Positions 26,507 through 36,300 of a stretch of 44,119 nt of DNA are shown piece by piece. The stretch covers positions 1 through 44,119 of the forward strand of contig JAGQWX010000043.1 in the NCBI GenBank assembly GCA_020436935.1. Direction: 5' to 3'. Position numbers and translations under genes: made by a program. The notes beneath the pieces were generated by a model, which saw only the letters and a program-made list of their open reading frames with translations, searched no databases and was not told the DNA's origin. Position 1 is the stretch's first letter; every line of letters begins with the position of its first letter. The stretch is from Saprospiraceae bacterium (GTDB lineage Bacteria > Bacteroidota > Bacteroidia > Chitinophagales > Saprospiraceae).

Positions 26507-27010
26507 TCAATCCAGAGCAATGATGTCCTCGTCGAGGTAAACTTCAAATGGTGTTCCCTGAGGTATGGTCACGTCTTTGCCTTTGAACAAAAGAAACAAA
26601 GGGTTCACCAAAACAGCTGCACCGATCACCAAAATCTGTTTGTCTTCAACGTTGTCGAGTTCCTTGTTGGATCGAAGGTGGATATTATTGCCATTGGGAA
26701 GTCGGAGATAATCAACACTGATGTCAAATTTGGCATTGGTCCCTGCCAGCCTTGCCCTCTTGCTTTTCTGAACAGTTCCTGTCACTTCACTGCCGGAAGG
26801 AATAACAAGTTCTTCATTGACATAAATGTCTTCTGAAACAGTAAAGTGCACAATATCTCCGGATTGGTTGATTTTGCTCCCCATATCCGAAAGCGAGGTG
26901 ATTTTGAGAACGGTTCCTCTGTCCAGAACTACTTTATTCTGAGCAAAAATTGGGGCAGTAAGGCATAAGATCAAAAATAGAAGTGTAAGATTTTTCATCA
27001 TATTCAACAT
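26507..27010 (-). CDS. Secreted beta-rich protein of unknown function
   Basis: The protein has a signal peptide (MKNLTLLFLILCLTAPIFAQ, with ATGs at 27010, 27001 and 26998 as possible starts) and about 140 beta-rich residues. Segments VIPSGSEVTGTVQKSK and IPQGTPFEVYLDEDI resemble repeats seen in VirB10/TrbI-like beta-barrels, but no conjugation genes are near, so this is only a fold hint. It is likely periplasmic. A hydrophobic stretch (about 125-146) is too short to call a membrane anchor with confidence. Confidence 0.65.
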   Translation of the reverse strand: MLNMMKNLTLLFLILCLTAPIFAQNKVVLDRGTVLKITSLSDMGSKINQSGDIVHFTVSEDIYVNEELVIPSGSEVTGTVQKSKRARLAGTNAKFDISVDYLRLPNGNNIHLRSNKELDNVEDKQILVIGAAVLVNPLFLLFKGKDVTIPQGTPFEVYLDEDIIALD

Positions 27011-27220
27011 TTACATTAGGGAATAAAAAAGCTGATTTCCTATGCTGTCTCAGCAGAAAATCTTCTAATAAATTTATGCTATTCCTGGAATATGATGTTG
27101 TAAAATCACCTCATTTAGCAATAGTTTAAATGTGCTTTAAGGATTCATTCACAGATGACCTTCAAGTAGATTTTTAAACGCTAAAATGTAGGTGTTTTCA
27201 AAAATAAATGGTTTTAATAT

Positions 27221-28135
27221 TTATTTCAATTTCCCTCTTTTAATGAGGTAAGAAGTGAGGATCTGGTCAAAACCTTTGTGGATGTCGGCCTCTATAAAGT
27301 CGATTTTGTACTGCAGGCATTTCATCTTGATGGTTTCCTTGTAGGCTTTGATTTTTTCTACGTACAATTCTTTGACCTGATTGCTTTGAAGTCTCACTTC
27401 TGCTCCGGACTCCATGTCAACGAAGAGATAAGGACGGTTTTCAAATTCAAACTCCATCTCATATTTGCCATCTACTACATGAAAAAGAATGACTTCATGT
27501 TTGGCATATTTTAAATGCTGGAGTGCTGAAAACATCTGGTCGATGTCTCCGCTGGAATCCAGCATATCGCTGAATATGATGACCAGAGATCTTTTGTGGA
27601 TGCTGTCGGCTATCTGGTGGAGGGCATCCGTAGCTGCTGTGGTTTTAAAATGTTTATCGTTTCTGATGAGGGTGTCGAGAAATGTCAGCAAAAGGTGGTA
27701 ATGGGTGGTTGAACTTTTGCATTGCGTATGTTCAATGACCTTATCTTCAAAAAGTGAGAGTCCAAATGCATCGCGCTGTCTTCTGAAGAGGTTCATCAGA
27801 CTTGCGGCAGCGAGAGCAGAAAACTGTATCTTATTGATGCGTTTATCACCTTCAGGAAAGTACATGGAGGATGAAGTATCGATGACGATTTGGCACCGCA
27901 GGTTTGTTTCTTCTTCAAACTTTTTGATGAACATTTTTTCACTTCGAGCATACACTTTCCAATCAATGTCCTTGGTAGACTCCCCCTGATTGTACAATCT
28001 GTGCTCTGCAAATTCGACCGAAAAACCGTGAAACGGGCTCTTGTGCAAACCTATGATAAATCCTTCCACCACCTGCTTTGCCAGCAAATCGAGGTTTTCA
28101 ACTTTTTTCAGATCCAGTCCTTCAAAAAAATCCAT
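27221..28135 (-). CDS. DUF58 (vWA-like) protein
   Basis: The 304-aa protein has the DUF58 layout: FHGFSVEFAEHRLYNQGESTKDIDWKVYARS followed by a vWA-like domain with DTSSSMYFPEG (MIDAS-type DxSxS) and IFSDMLDSSGDI. DUF58 proteins usually sit next to MoxR AAA ATPases and aerotolerance (BatA/B/C) genes, and are thought to help metallo-protein or complex assembly; no moxR gene is visible in this window. No membrane segment is evident. The divergent small membrane gene shares an 84-bp intergenic region. Confidence 0.85.
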   Translation of the reverse strand: MDFFEGLDLKKVENLDLLAKQVVEGFIIGLHKSPFHGFSVEFAEHRLYNQGESTKDIDWKVYARSEKMFIKKFEEETNLRCQIVIDTSSSMYFPEGDKRINKIQFSALAAASLMNLFRRQRDAFGLSLFEDKVIEHTQCKSSTTHYHLLLTFLDTLIRNDKHFKTTAATDALHQIADSIHKRSLVIIFSDMLDSSGDIDQMFSALQHLKYAKHEVILFHVVDGKYEMEFEFENRPYLFVDMESGAEVRLQSNQVKELYVEKIKAYKETIKMKCLQYKIDFIEADIHKGFDQILTSYLIKRGKLK

Positions 28136-28219
28136 ACGACAACAATTGTGATAAATGATTAACGAAGTAAAGGTAAGATTTTAGTTTGCACAGTATAAAA
28201 ACAATACTTTTTTTGAACT

Positions 28220-28612
28220 TTGAGTGCATTCTCCCCTATTATAAAGATATCATCAAAACACGACCATATCTTGGACAAGATCATCAAAATTCTGATAGCC
28301 GGACTCGTTGTATACTTTTTAGCCTGGTTTTTACCCGACATTTCAGTAGACAATTATTGGACAGCCATCCTGGTAGCACTCCTTATTTCTATTATCGATA
28401 TTACCATCAAACCTTTGATTGAGTTTGTCACATTCCCATTGACCATCATTACACTGGGGCTTTGGTTATTGGTCATCAACATATTTTTGATATACTTCAT
28501 AGATTTTTTGCTGCCCGGTTTCCATGTAACCAGCAAGTTTTGGGCACTGGTTTTTGCCTTTGGTTGCTCACTCCTTGGAGCAGGCATCAACTTGGGTGAC
28601 GATAAAAAATAA
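28220..28612 (+). CDS. Small membrane protein, phage-holin-4 superfamily type
   Basis: The 130-aa protein has four hydrophobic helices and the PF04020-type pattern (IKILIAGLVVYFLAWFLPDI, ISIIDITIKPLIEFVTFPLTIITLGLW), with the conserved TIKP and FP residues between helices. The family is named after a phage holin, but most chromosomal copies are not phage genes, and no other phage gene is present. The start is TTG 28220. Its function is unknown; the location is the inner membrane. Confidence 0.78.
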   Translation: MSAFSPIIKISSKHDHILDKIIKILIAGLVVYFLAWFLPDISVDNYWTAILVALLISIIDITIKPLIEFVTFPLTIITLGLWLLVINIFLIYFIDFLLPGFHVTSKFWALVFAFGCSLLGAGINLGDDKK

Positions 28613-28627
28613 ACGAGTCTACTAAAA

Positions 28628-29272
28628 CTAAATATTTGGTGGGATCAAATTCTGGAAGTGGCCGTTGAGTTCAGCCCTTTTCCTCAGGTTTTCCATCAAA
28701 ATGACCTGAGGTACAAATACTTCGAGGTGCTTTAGCATGTATTCAGCCCTCAGTTTTTCATTGGTAAACAAAAGGAATTGCAATTCCTGATCATTGGAAA
28801 AACCAACTTTGTGGGCTATCTGACTGGTTCTGAATTCCATTGGGCTTTTCAGGGTAATATTGTCGATGTTCATCACTTCATACATCTTCTCCAATTGAGC
28901 GATTATGCTGATGTTGAGATCGAGGTCAAAATTGTCAAAAAAACCGATCCGCTCAACTTCTCCGCCAGGGTACAAACGACCGGGTTTGGTTGCAAAAAAA
29001 TCAACCACACGCAGCAAATTGGTTCCTCTGAGGCGCACATCCATTTTCCCGTCTTCATAGGTTTTTGAGATCTCCACCAACTCTACCTCAGTGGCCATCC
29101 TATTGTCTTTACCTTCAAAATAAGGAAAGATGCCAAAAGTCAGTCCGGTGGAATGTACCTCATTGATGAGCTGCTTGTACCTGGTTTCAAAAATATGGAG
29201 GTGAATGATTTCTCCGGGAAACACAACAGTACTGAGAGGAAAAAGTGGTAAAATGATGTAGTCTGCAGCCAT
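28628..29272 (-). CDS. LON substrate-binding-domain protein
   Basis: The 214-aa protein covers the N-terminal LON domain (IILPLFPLSTVVFPGEIIHL, FETRYKQLI, GTNLLRVVDFF) without the AAA or protease parts, as in stand-alone LON-like proteins. Function is not established; a role in protein quality control or binding is inferred from the family. The start ATG 29272 is chosen because a full promoter (29290-29320) lies between it and the longer in-frame ATG at 29302, which would fall inside the -7 box region. Confidence 0.82.
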   Translation of the reverse strand: MAADYIILPLFPLSTVVFPGEIIHLHIFETRYKQLINEVHSTGLTFGIFPYFEGKDNRMATEVELVEISKTYEDGKMDVRLRGTNLLRVVDFFATKPGRLYPGGEVERIGFFDNFDLDLNISIIAQLEKMYEVMNIDNITLKSPMEFRTSQIAHKVGFSNDQELQFLLFTNEKLRAEYMLKHLEVFVPQVILMENLRKRAELNGHFQNLIPPNI

Positions 29273-29289
29273 GAATCTATAGTTGCATG

Positions 29290-29320
29290 CAAAATTAAAC
29301 AATTAGCCACTTTGGCCAAA
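29290..29320 (-). promoter_or_regulatory. Bacteroidota-type promoter of the LON-domain gene
   Basis: On the minus strand TTTG (29317-29320), 19 bp, then TAATTTTG (29290-29297) match TTTG-N19-TAnnTTTG in every defined position. It sets the LON-domain protein start at 29272. Confidence 0.6.
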
Positions 29321-29407
29321 AGAGTCTCCATCCTTACTTAATTTAAATTCTGATTTCCCTCCAATTCAAACACGTTAAGTGCCTGAATGACCCAGGTGAT
29401 TTCATGC

Positions 29408-30085
29408 TCAAAATGATGCAAATACAATGACATTTGCCTGATCCCGAAAACTTGCTCGCAAACTCTGTCTCAACCATCCAAGCTCTGCTCTCAACAGTGG
29501 ATTGAACCGGTATCCCAAACCCGCATAAAAACGGTTCCTGTCAAAATATTCCATTTTGGTGTTGATGAATATTTCGTTGTAGGCTGACAAATAAAGTGTT
29601 TTATCCATCATTGCTTTTTGATTTAAAGCCACATTCAAACCTAAAAAATACCTCAGCCTCATTCTTACATCGTCACCAATAAACCTTTGCTCAAACCGGT
29701 AACGGTGTTGTAAAGAAGTTCTGCCAAAGGCTTGCCTGGTGATGAACTGCTGATAAATTCTGTGCTCAGTGGTTTTAGTCTTGTTTTCCGTTCCTGATAT
29801 ATAGGGCTCACTGTGAATAAAGCCATAACCCATCAGCAAGTTGTTGTTATTGGCCGTAAGATTATAACCTATACCTGTCCTCAAGAGGAGCTGTTCTGTA
29901 TCTCCTATAAAATTGTAGTTTCTGTATTGAACTTCATGATGCCAATTGAACCGTTCGTTGATTTTCACATTGCCGAAGTATATCCACCAGTTGCCAAAAT
30001 CGCTATCCTGAGCTTGGATAACAGTTGAAACCATTGAAATCCATCCAAATAAGAAGAAAATTATACCCTGCTTTCTGATGCGCAT
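29408..30085 (-). CDS. DUF2490 outer-membrane-like protein
   Basis: A 225-aa protein with a signal peptide (residues 1-25) and DUF2490-type beta strands: NWWIYFGNVKINERFNWHHEVQYRNYNF, LLLRTGIGYNLT, RYRFEQRF and FYAGLGYRFNPLLRAELGWL. It ends in an aromatic-containing strand (VIVFASF), common in barrel proteins. The probable location is the outer membrane; the function is unknown. No gene with a linked function is adjacent. Confidence 0.8.
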   Translation of the reverse strand: MRIRKQGIIFFLFGWISMVSTVIQAQDSDFGNWWIYFGNVKINERFNWHHEVQYRNYNFIGDTEQLLLRTGIGYNLTANNNNLLMGYGFIHSEPYISGTENKTKTTEHRIYQQFITRQAFGRTSLQHRYRFEQRFIGDDVRMRLRYFLGLNVALNQKAMMDKTLYLSAYNEIFINTKMEYFDRNRFYAGLGYRFNPLLRAELGWLRQSLRASFRDQANVIVFASF

Positions 30086-30250
30086 GTGGTTTACTTTTTA
30101 ACTTGAGGCTTCAATTTAAGGCATAGCTTTCTAAAAATCGATTGGCTTTGACATTTCATGGTCAATTAATTGGCATCAAAGCCACCATATGATTCAAATA
30201 AAACTATGCTACAAATGATATACTCTTTTTCAACATTCAAATCAAAGCGC

Positions 30251-31018
30251 ATGAAATTACAAAAGCACGCAGGCATTTTATTGACCTTGTTCTTCATCGT
30301 TCAACTTCTCAATGGGCAGGAATCCCGATACAGTTTTGAAGTTTTCAAAAATGACAAGGGAGACAGTTTACTCTACAGATCAATGCTTTCTGATGCCAAT
30401 TCTTTTGATAAATTGCCATTGGTAATTTTCCTCCATGGTTCCGGAGAACGTGGCAGTGACAATGTTTCCCAGCTCAAATGGGGTGCCATGCAATTTGCCA
30501 GTGATGAATTCATCAAAATGTTTCCATGCGTAGTCATAGCTCCGCAATGTCCGCGAGGCACGGGATGGGGCAATTATGTCCGCGATGGAAATGGTTTCAA
30601 GCTGGCTGACAGTCCATCCAAAACCATGGAATTGCTCCACGAGCTCATCCTTAAAGTAAAAAACTCAGGCTTCATTGACAGCAACCGCATATACATCACC
30701 GGTCTTTCTATGGGTGGCATAGGCACCTTTGACGCGCTGGCCAGATACCCTGAATTATTCGCTGCAGCAATGCCTGTTTGCGGAGCTGGTGATACTGCTA
30801 TGGCCTCCCGCTTTTCCAAAATACCCATGTGGATCATTGGAGGAGCAGAAGACGGAGCTGTCAGTCCGGAGGAATCTTACAAAATGGCTGACGCCCTCCG
30901 TAAAGAAGGCGCCCGACCGGGACTTACCATCTATCCTGATGTGGGTCACTTCTCGTGGGTGCAGGCATACAGCGACATGCTGCACATCCAATGGTTGTTC
31001 AGACAAAGGAAGCCGTAA
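30251..31018 (+). CDS. Secreted alpha/beta hydrolase (esterase/phospholipase-like)
   Basis: From ATG 30251 the protein is 255 aa with a signal peptide (KLQKHAGILLTLFFIVQLLNGQ). It has the oxyanion region VIFLHGSGERGSDN and the nucleophile elbow GLSMGGIGT in an alpha/beta hydrolase fold, plus a late GHFSWVQAY carrying the catalytic histidine; the acid is likely in AEDGAVSPEES. Secreted members of this dienelactone-hydrolase/polyhydroxybutyrate-depolymerase-like group cleave esters on plant polysaccharides or polymers. It is convergent with the type B carboxylesterase gene. The substrate is inferred. Confidence 0.85.
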   Translation: MKLQKHAGILLTLFFIVQLLNGQESRYSFEVFKNDKGDSLLYRSMLSDANSFDKLPLVIFLHGSGERGSDNVSQLKWGAMQFASDEFIKMFPCVVIAPQCPRGTGWGNYVRDGNGFKLADSPSKTMELLHELILKVKNSGFIDSNRIYITGLSMGGIGTFDALARYPELFAAAMPVCGAGDTAMASRFSKIPMWIIGGAEDGAVSPEESYKMADALRKEGARPGLTIYPDVGHFSWVQAYSDMLHIQWLFRQRKP

Positions 31019-31053
31019 GCGTAAGGAACACTTTTTTAACCTACAAACTGGAA

Positions 31054-32655
31054 TTAAGGGTTGGTCACCAAAGCGATCAATTCCTTGTCCAGTTGAGGCA
31101 TGACCTTGCAGACATTGTTGAAATGCATGGTCGAAGTATTCTTCTCATTGTATGCGGGCCAGTTGACCAGGCCTTTGTGATTTGGATTTCCGGTCCTTGC
31201 AAAGTTGATCCAGGCCATGCTCACCTTATCTGCCAGTTTTTGAGCTTCGGGTGTGCCTCCGGTCATATTGCGTGTCCTCTGAATCGTATTGAAAGCAAAT
31301 GCGATCTCCATACAATGAACTGATTTGTATTTACCATCCAAAACAGGAGATTGCCAGTCAAAGATGTACATGTATACGGGGGCTCCGCCACTCACTGCCG
31401 ATTTAACATTGGCCTGATATACTGCTCCAGGTCTGAAACGCAAATCGATGTCCATCAAATCAGACGGTCTTACATGGTCGGGCCAGGCTTTTGCAGCATA
31501 TTCTAAATATTTATCTGTTTTACCGGGATAGGTTTTTTCGACATATGCTCTAACTTCCTCCTTGGTGGCCTTCAACATATTGAGACCTATGGATGGCATA
31601 AACTCAGTGATGGTAGTGCCAATGATGAGCGGAATATTTTTAGATAGTTGCAGGGCTTCTTCAGACAACATGTCGTAAGGCAAGAGGTCTCCATCGAGGC
31701 TAGGTCCCCAGCTCAAGCCAAAACCAGGCATGCTTTTTCCCTCATTTCTCATTTTTTCGGCCACTTTTCTCAAGGCAACACTGCTGGCAGCACTGAGTTT
31801 TTCATAAGGTACTTTTTGTATCTCATCGACATTTGATGTGGCAATGCCAAGTTCATTTAATACCTCAGCCGAAATTTGCTGAGTAACACTTTTACCCAGT
31901 ATGTTGCCACGGAAGGCACCACTCTGGTTGATGGCTTTGTGAAACAAACCTTTAGCAGAAGGCATAGCCATCAGTGTATTGACCTTTGCTCCCCCACCCG
32001 ATTGTCCGAAAATGGTAACGTTGTTGGGATCACCACCAAAATTTGCGATGTTGTCACGAACCCACTCCAGTGCAAGCCTCATGTCAAGCACAGAATTGTT
32101 TGCAGAATATTTGTACTTGTCACCATAAGCAGACAGGTCCAAAAATCCCAAAACGTTGAGCCTGTGATTGATAGAAACTACCACCACATCTCCCAGTTTG
32201 GCCAAATTCTCCCCATGGTAAGAAGGCAATTCCTGTGATGAACCTGCTGTAAACCCGCCTCCATGTATCCAAAACATGACCGGACGCTTTTTACCATCAT
32301 TGATGCCATTGCTCCATACATTCAATACCAGACAATCTTCATTGGTATATCCAAAATCATGGTCAAAAACCCACTCCACCTCATCTGAAACCGAAGTCGT
32401 TGGGGTCAGCAGTGGAGAAACCGGTCCCCAGGTCATAGAAGACCTCACCCCTGTCCATGGCTCAGGTTTTTGTGCAGCTTCAAAACGGGCAGCTTTTCCA
32501 TAGGGAATGCCCATATAGGTATAAACACCATTGGATTGAAATCCTCGGACCTTGCCTTGTGTGGTACTTACAACAGCAAAATCAAGACCTGTTTTCAATT
32601 GCCCCAATAAACCGGAAGCAATGCCAACAAACATTAAAATCAAGTATTTTTTCAT
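31054..32655 (-). CDS. Secreted type B carboxylesterase
   Basis: The 533-aa protein has a signal peptide (about residues 1-19) and a complete carboxylesterase type B fold: oxyanion HGGGF (131-135), nucleophile elbow GQSGG (Ser219), the acid region TTITEFMP and a late HCMEIAFAFN with the catalytic histidine. MGIPYGKAARFE and EDCLVLNVW are family hallmarks. These enzymes cleave carboxylic esters, for example aryl esters or acetylated glycans. It is convergent with the other secreted hydrolase, 35 bp away. Substrate unknown. Confidence 0.9.
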   Translation of the reverse strand: MKKYLILMFVGIASGLLGQLKTGLDFAVVSTTQGKVRGFQSNGVYTYMGIPYGKAARFEAAQKPEPWTGVRSSMTWGPVSPLLTPTTSVSDEVEWVFDHDFGYTNEDCLVLNVWSNGINDGKKRPVMFWIHGGGFTAGSSQELPSYHGENLAKLGDVVVVSINHRLNVLGFLDLSAYGDKYKYSANNSVLDMRLALEWVRDNIANFGGDPNNVTIFGQSGGGAKVNTLMAMPSAKGLFHKAINQSGAFRGNILGKSVTQQISAEVLNELGIATSNVDEIQKVPYEKLSAASSVALRKVAEKMRNEGKSMPGFGLSWGPSLDGDLLPYDMLSEEALQLSKNIPLIIGTTITEFMPSIGLNMLKATKEEVRAYVEKTYPGKTDKYLEYAAKAWPDHVRPSDLMDIDLRFRPGAVYQANVKSAVSGGAPVYMYIFDWQSPVLDGKYKSVHCMEIAFAFNTIQRTRNMTGGTPEAQKLADKVSMAWINFARTGNPNHKGLVNWPAYNEKNTSTMHFNNVCKVMPQLDKELIALVTNP

Positions 32656-33090
32656 GTGACGTGTTAATTAACGATTGAATTTTAATAAAGTAAAAACATC
32701 AGAAATTTCTAATGTCGCAATTTAAGACAATAATAATACTTCTCTGTCTTCCCACATAATTTATCTTTTAAAAACAAAAAATGAGTGCGTAATTTACAAT
32801 TCAAACAGCCCTAAGAACATGTTCATTCGAATGACAATTTGAACACATTGCGCATGCAAAAACGCATAAAGATTTAAAGGTAAAATCGGGTATTTGGGCT
32901 AATCGTCCTATTCTTCTGCCATTTTCGGCTGTAATTTGGGCTGTTTGTCCCATTCCAATTTTTGCATAACATCCATCTTTGTCAAATCCATATCATCGTA
33001 TTTAAGTCATTCAATGTCATTGAATTATTCACATATTCAAGAACAAATCGGCATCCAATGGCATCTCCAAAACGATGGTAGTGAACCAAA

Positions 33091-33316
33091 ATGGTTGAAG
33101 TCAAAAAGAAGAAACTAAAACAATGGTCGGTCCAAAACTATTACCTATTTACCTATCGCTCAGAGGAGTTCGTAGATCACCCAGCAACAGGCAAAACGTC
33201 CACTATAGCAAAGAAGAATTTTTGACTTAGATGATTTTGAACCATTTATTGCTGACCTCTTGAAACAAAACTTTCACCTAATCTTAAATAATGAATACTG
33301 TGCTTATTCCTTTTAA
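33091..33316 (+). pseudogene. Frameshifted small-gene remnant upstream of the surface protein
   Basis: ATG 33091 opens a 44-codon frame (WSVQNYYLFTYRSEEF, then KTSTIAKKNF) that stops at 33223-33225. One frame over, after a T5 run at 33219-33223, coding-like sense continues (DLDDFEPFIADLLKQNFHL) to a stop at 33314-33316, overlapping the start of the surface protein gene. Removing one T joins the two parts into about 74 residues. I do not recognise the family. The 635-bp gap between 32656 and 33290 otherwise contains only AT-rich sequence. Confidence 0.35.
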
Positions 33317-36300
33317 ATTAAAAAATAATACAGTTCAATTGGCTGTTGCTGACAAGCTATTTTTAATGATAATCCTACTCGTTTGCTTTTGTCTAAAGTT
33401 GAGTGCACAAACGTTTTATTTCGACTATTCCGGTGGTCCTATACAACAATATACAATTCCAAGTGGTGTAAATTATATATCAGTTGAGGTTGTTGGTGCG
33501 GATGGTGGAAACAGCGTTGGGAGTAATCCCGTAAATGGAGGAAGAGGGGCATCGGCAAGTGGTATATTTTCTGTCAGTCCGGGTGATGTATTAGATTTAA
33601 TATTAGGAGCAGCAGGGGCCAATTCAACTTTACCTGTATTGGGGGAAAATGGAATTTCATATTTGACAAAATCATCCGGAGGAGGAGATGCTTCTGCAGT
33701 ATATTTTATGAGTAACCCATTAATTATTGCAGGAGGTGGTGGCGGTAGCAGTGGGATATATCCTGGGAGCGGTGGAACTAATACCACTAATGGTGGTGCT
33801 TCAGGTGGCAATTTTTGGGTTCCTTCAGTACCGGGTGGTACAAACGGTAGTGGAGGTCAAGGTGGAGGATGGAGCAGTGAACAGGGAGCTGATGCATATG
33901 GTGGTGGTGGTGGTGGTGGTTATCTAAGTCCCGGCGCCAGTGGATTTGATAATCTTGTTATTGTTGATTTACCTAGTGCAGGTCCGGGAGTAGGAGGAGG
34001 AATTCTCAAAGGGGGTGGAGGAGGAACCGGTGTGGATGCAGGGTATGGTGGCGGAGGCGGAGGCGGCGGCTACAGTGGAGGTGGAGGAGCCTATGGCAAC
34101 GCTCCATTGATTCCTGGTCCGGGAAACGGAGGCGGAGGTGGCTCATTTGTGAGTAGTTCTGCAATTATTCCAGAGATTAGTGCAGGTGCAAATGGTGGTG
34201 GCAATGGAAGTAATGGCCAAGTCATTATCACTTTGAATCCTTGTATACCTGTATCTATTACAAGTCCTGCAACAAGCAATAGCCCCATTTGTGGTGGCAG
34301 TGGAAATACACTCAATTTGAGTGTTATTGTATCAGGCCAGGGGCCTTTTAATTACAATTGGTCAGGTCCACCGGGAGCGCTCATCGTAAATGGCAATACC
34401 GCGACACCTTTTGTCCTGGGTCCGTTAAGTGGTGATTATACAGTGACTATCACCAATAATTGCGGATCAGTAACCAGTACGACGACTGCTGTTGTTAATA
34501 CTGCTCCCACCATTTCTGTGCCCGGTACTTTTAATTTGAATACAGACCCGGGACAGTGTTTTGCCACGCTCAACATTGGTGACTTGTATTCCTTTGTATC
34601 TTTAACCGGGTCGCCTACACCTAATTTGGTATTTACATTCAACAGCACCTACCCTACCGGAAATTCAGTCATATCAGGTGAGGCTGTCAATGTTTGTGGC
34701 AGTGCAATGGCTAATGTTTCCGTAGTAGTCACTGACAATGAAGTTCCTTCTATTTCCTGCCCGCCCAACATGACCATAGGCACTGACTTTGGTCTTTGTG
34801 AAAAGGTGCTGGACTTTGCAAATTTGGTGTCAGTTGCAGATAATTGTGGTCTACCCATTTTGACTTTAAGTGGAGGATTAAATATCGTAGACACACTTCC
34901 CATAGGAATTTATCCCATTACCTATACGGCTACTGATCAAACCGGCAATACAGCAACATGCAGTCACACGGTGACAATAGAAGACAATAGTCCTCCCGTC
35001 GCTTTATGTAAAAATATTGGTGTGGAGCTCATCAATGGGCTTGCGACCATTACCAGTGCAGATATAAATGACGGCAGTTATGATAATTGCGCAATACAGA
35101 CCCTGTCTTTGAATGCTTTGGATATGGTGACCCTTGACAACAATAGTCCCAGGTTAAATTTTGTCACACTTACTGCCACAGACATTTATGGCCTGCAGTC
35201 AAGTTGCTCAGCCGTTTTAGTATTGCAGGAGGACCTTTGTCCAGGGAATGACGGGGTCGATTCAGACCATGGAGGCTTACCTGACGATTGCGATTGCAGC
35301 CCTTTGGATGCTTTCAATGATAAAATCGCCCTACTGAAAGACCAAAATATTGGGCTTGATTTTGATGGTGTGGACGATCATCTGCTGATTCCCCACGATT
35401 ATGCTTTCAACCCTTCAGACAGTGCGTCCATTACTTTTGAAGCATGGATCAAACCCAATTTGAACAAAGAATTCAATACCATTATGTCCAAAGGCAATGG
35501 TGCTTCACAAACAGCCTATATTTTTAATGTCGCCAATTTTAATACTATTGGCCTTTTCCTTGGTCAACTTGGGGGCGGAGGCTCCTGGTTTTATGCAGAT
35601 ACCACACTCATGGCCGGGGTCTGGGTGCACGTAGCTGCAGTTTACAATCACCAGAACAAGACGGTTTCCTTTTATTACAATGGCAATCTGGTCAATACGG
35701 AAGTGGTGCCTTTCACACTGTTTGCCGGCGACACTCAAGGCGTTTATGTAGGTCAGCAAGGGTACAGCTGTGCGTGCAATCACTTTGATGGGCAAATGGA
35801 TGAAGTGCGGATTTGGAGCAGCGCCAGGAGTGGTATTGAAATTAAGCAAAAAATGTCTCATGAATTGAAAGGCTGGGAGCAGGACTTGCTCGTCTATTAC
35901 CACTTCAATGATGGAATTCCGGGAGACGACAATACAGTTTTGTCTATTATCCTTGATCATTCGGTTTTTAGTCACCATGCATTGATCAATGCCTTTAGCA
36001 AAAATGGTGCTGCATCAAACTGGGTTTCGCTTGATTTGCCACTGATTATCAATAACAGAGATACGCTGGCGAGATGTCTCACATGTCCGGATACAACCAA
36101 TATCGGAATCTCATTTGATGGCATAGATGATGAAATCGTCATCAATCACGTTGATGCGTTTAATCCAGGAGTAGGTCAGTCATTTAGCTTTGAGGCATGG
36201 ATCAAACCAGCCCCTGGGCAAGTAGCCTACACCATATTGTCTAAAGGTACAGGTTCAGGCGGCCAAAATTCTTATATTTTCAGCATCTTACAAGATAAAA

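Noticed and set aside
28220-28612. Prophage marker (holin)
   Set aside because: The holin-like superfamily is common in chromosomes, and no other phage gene is nearby.
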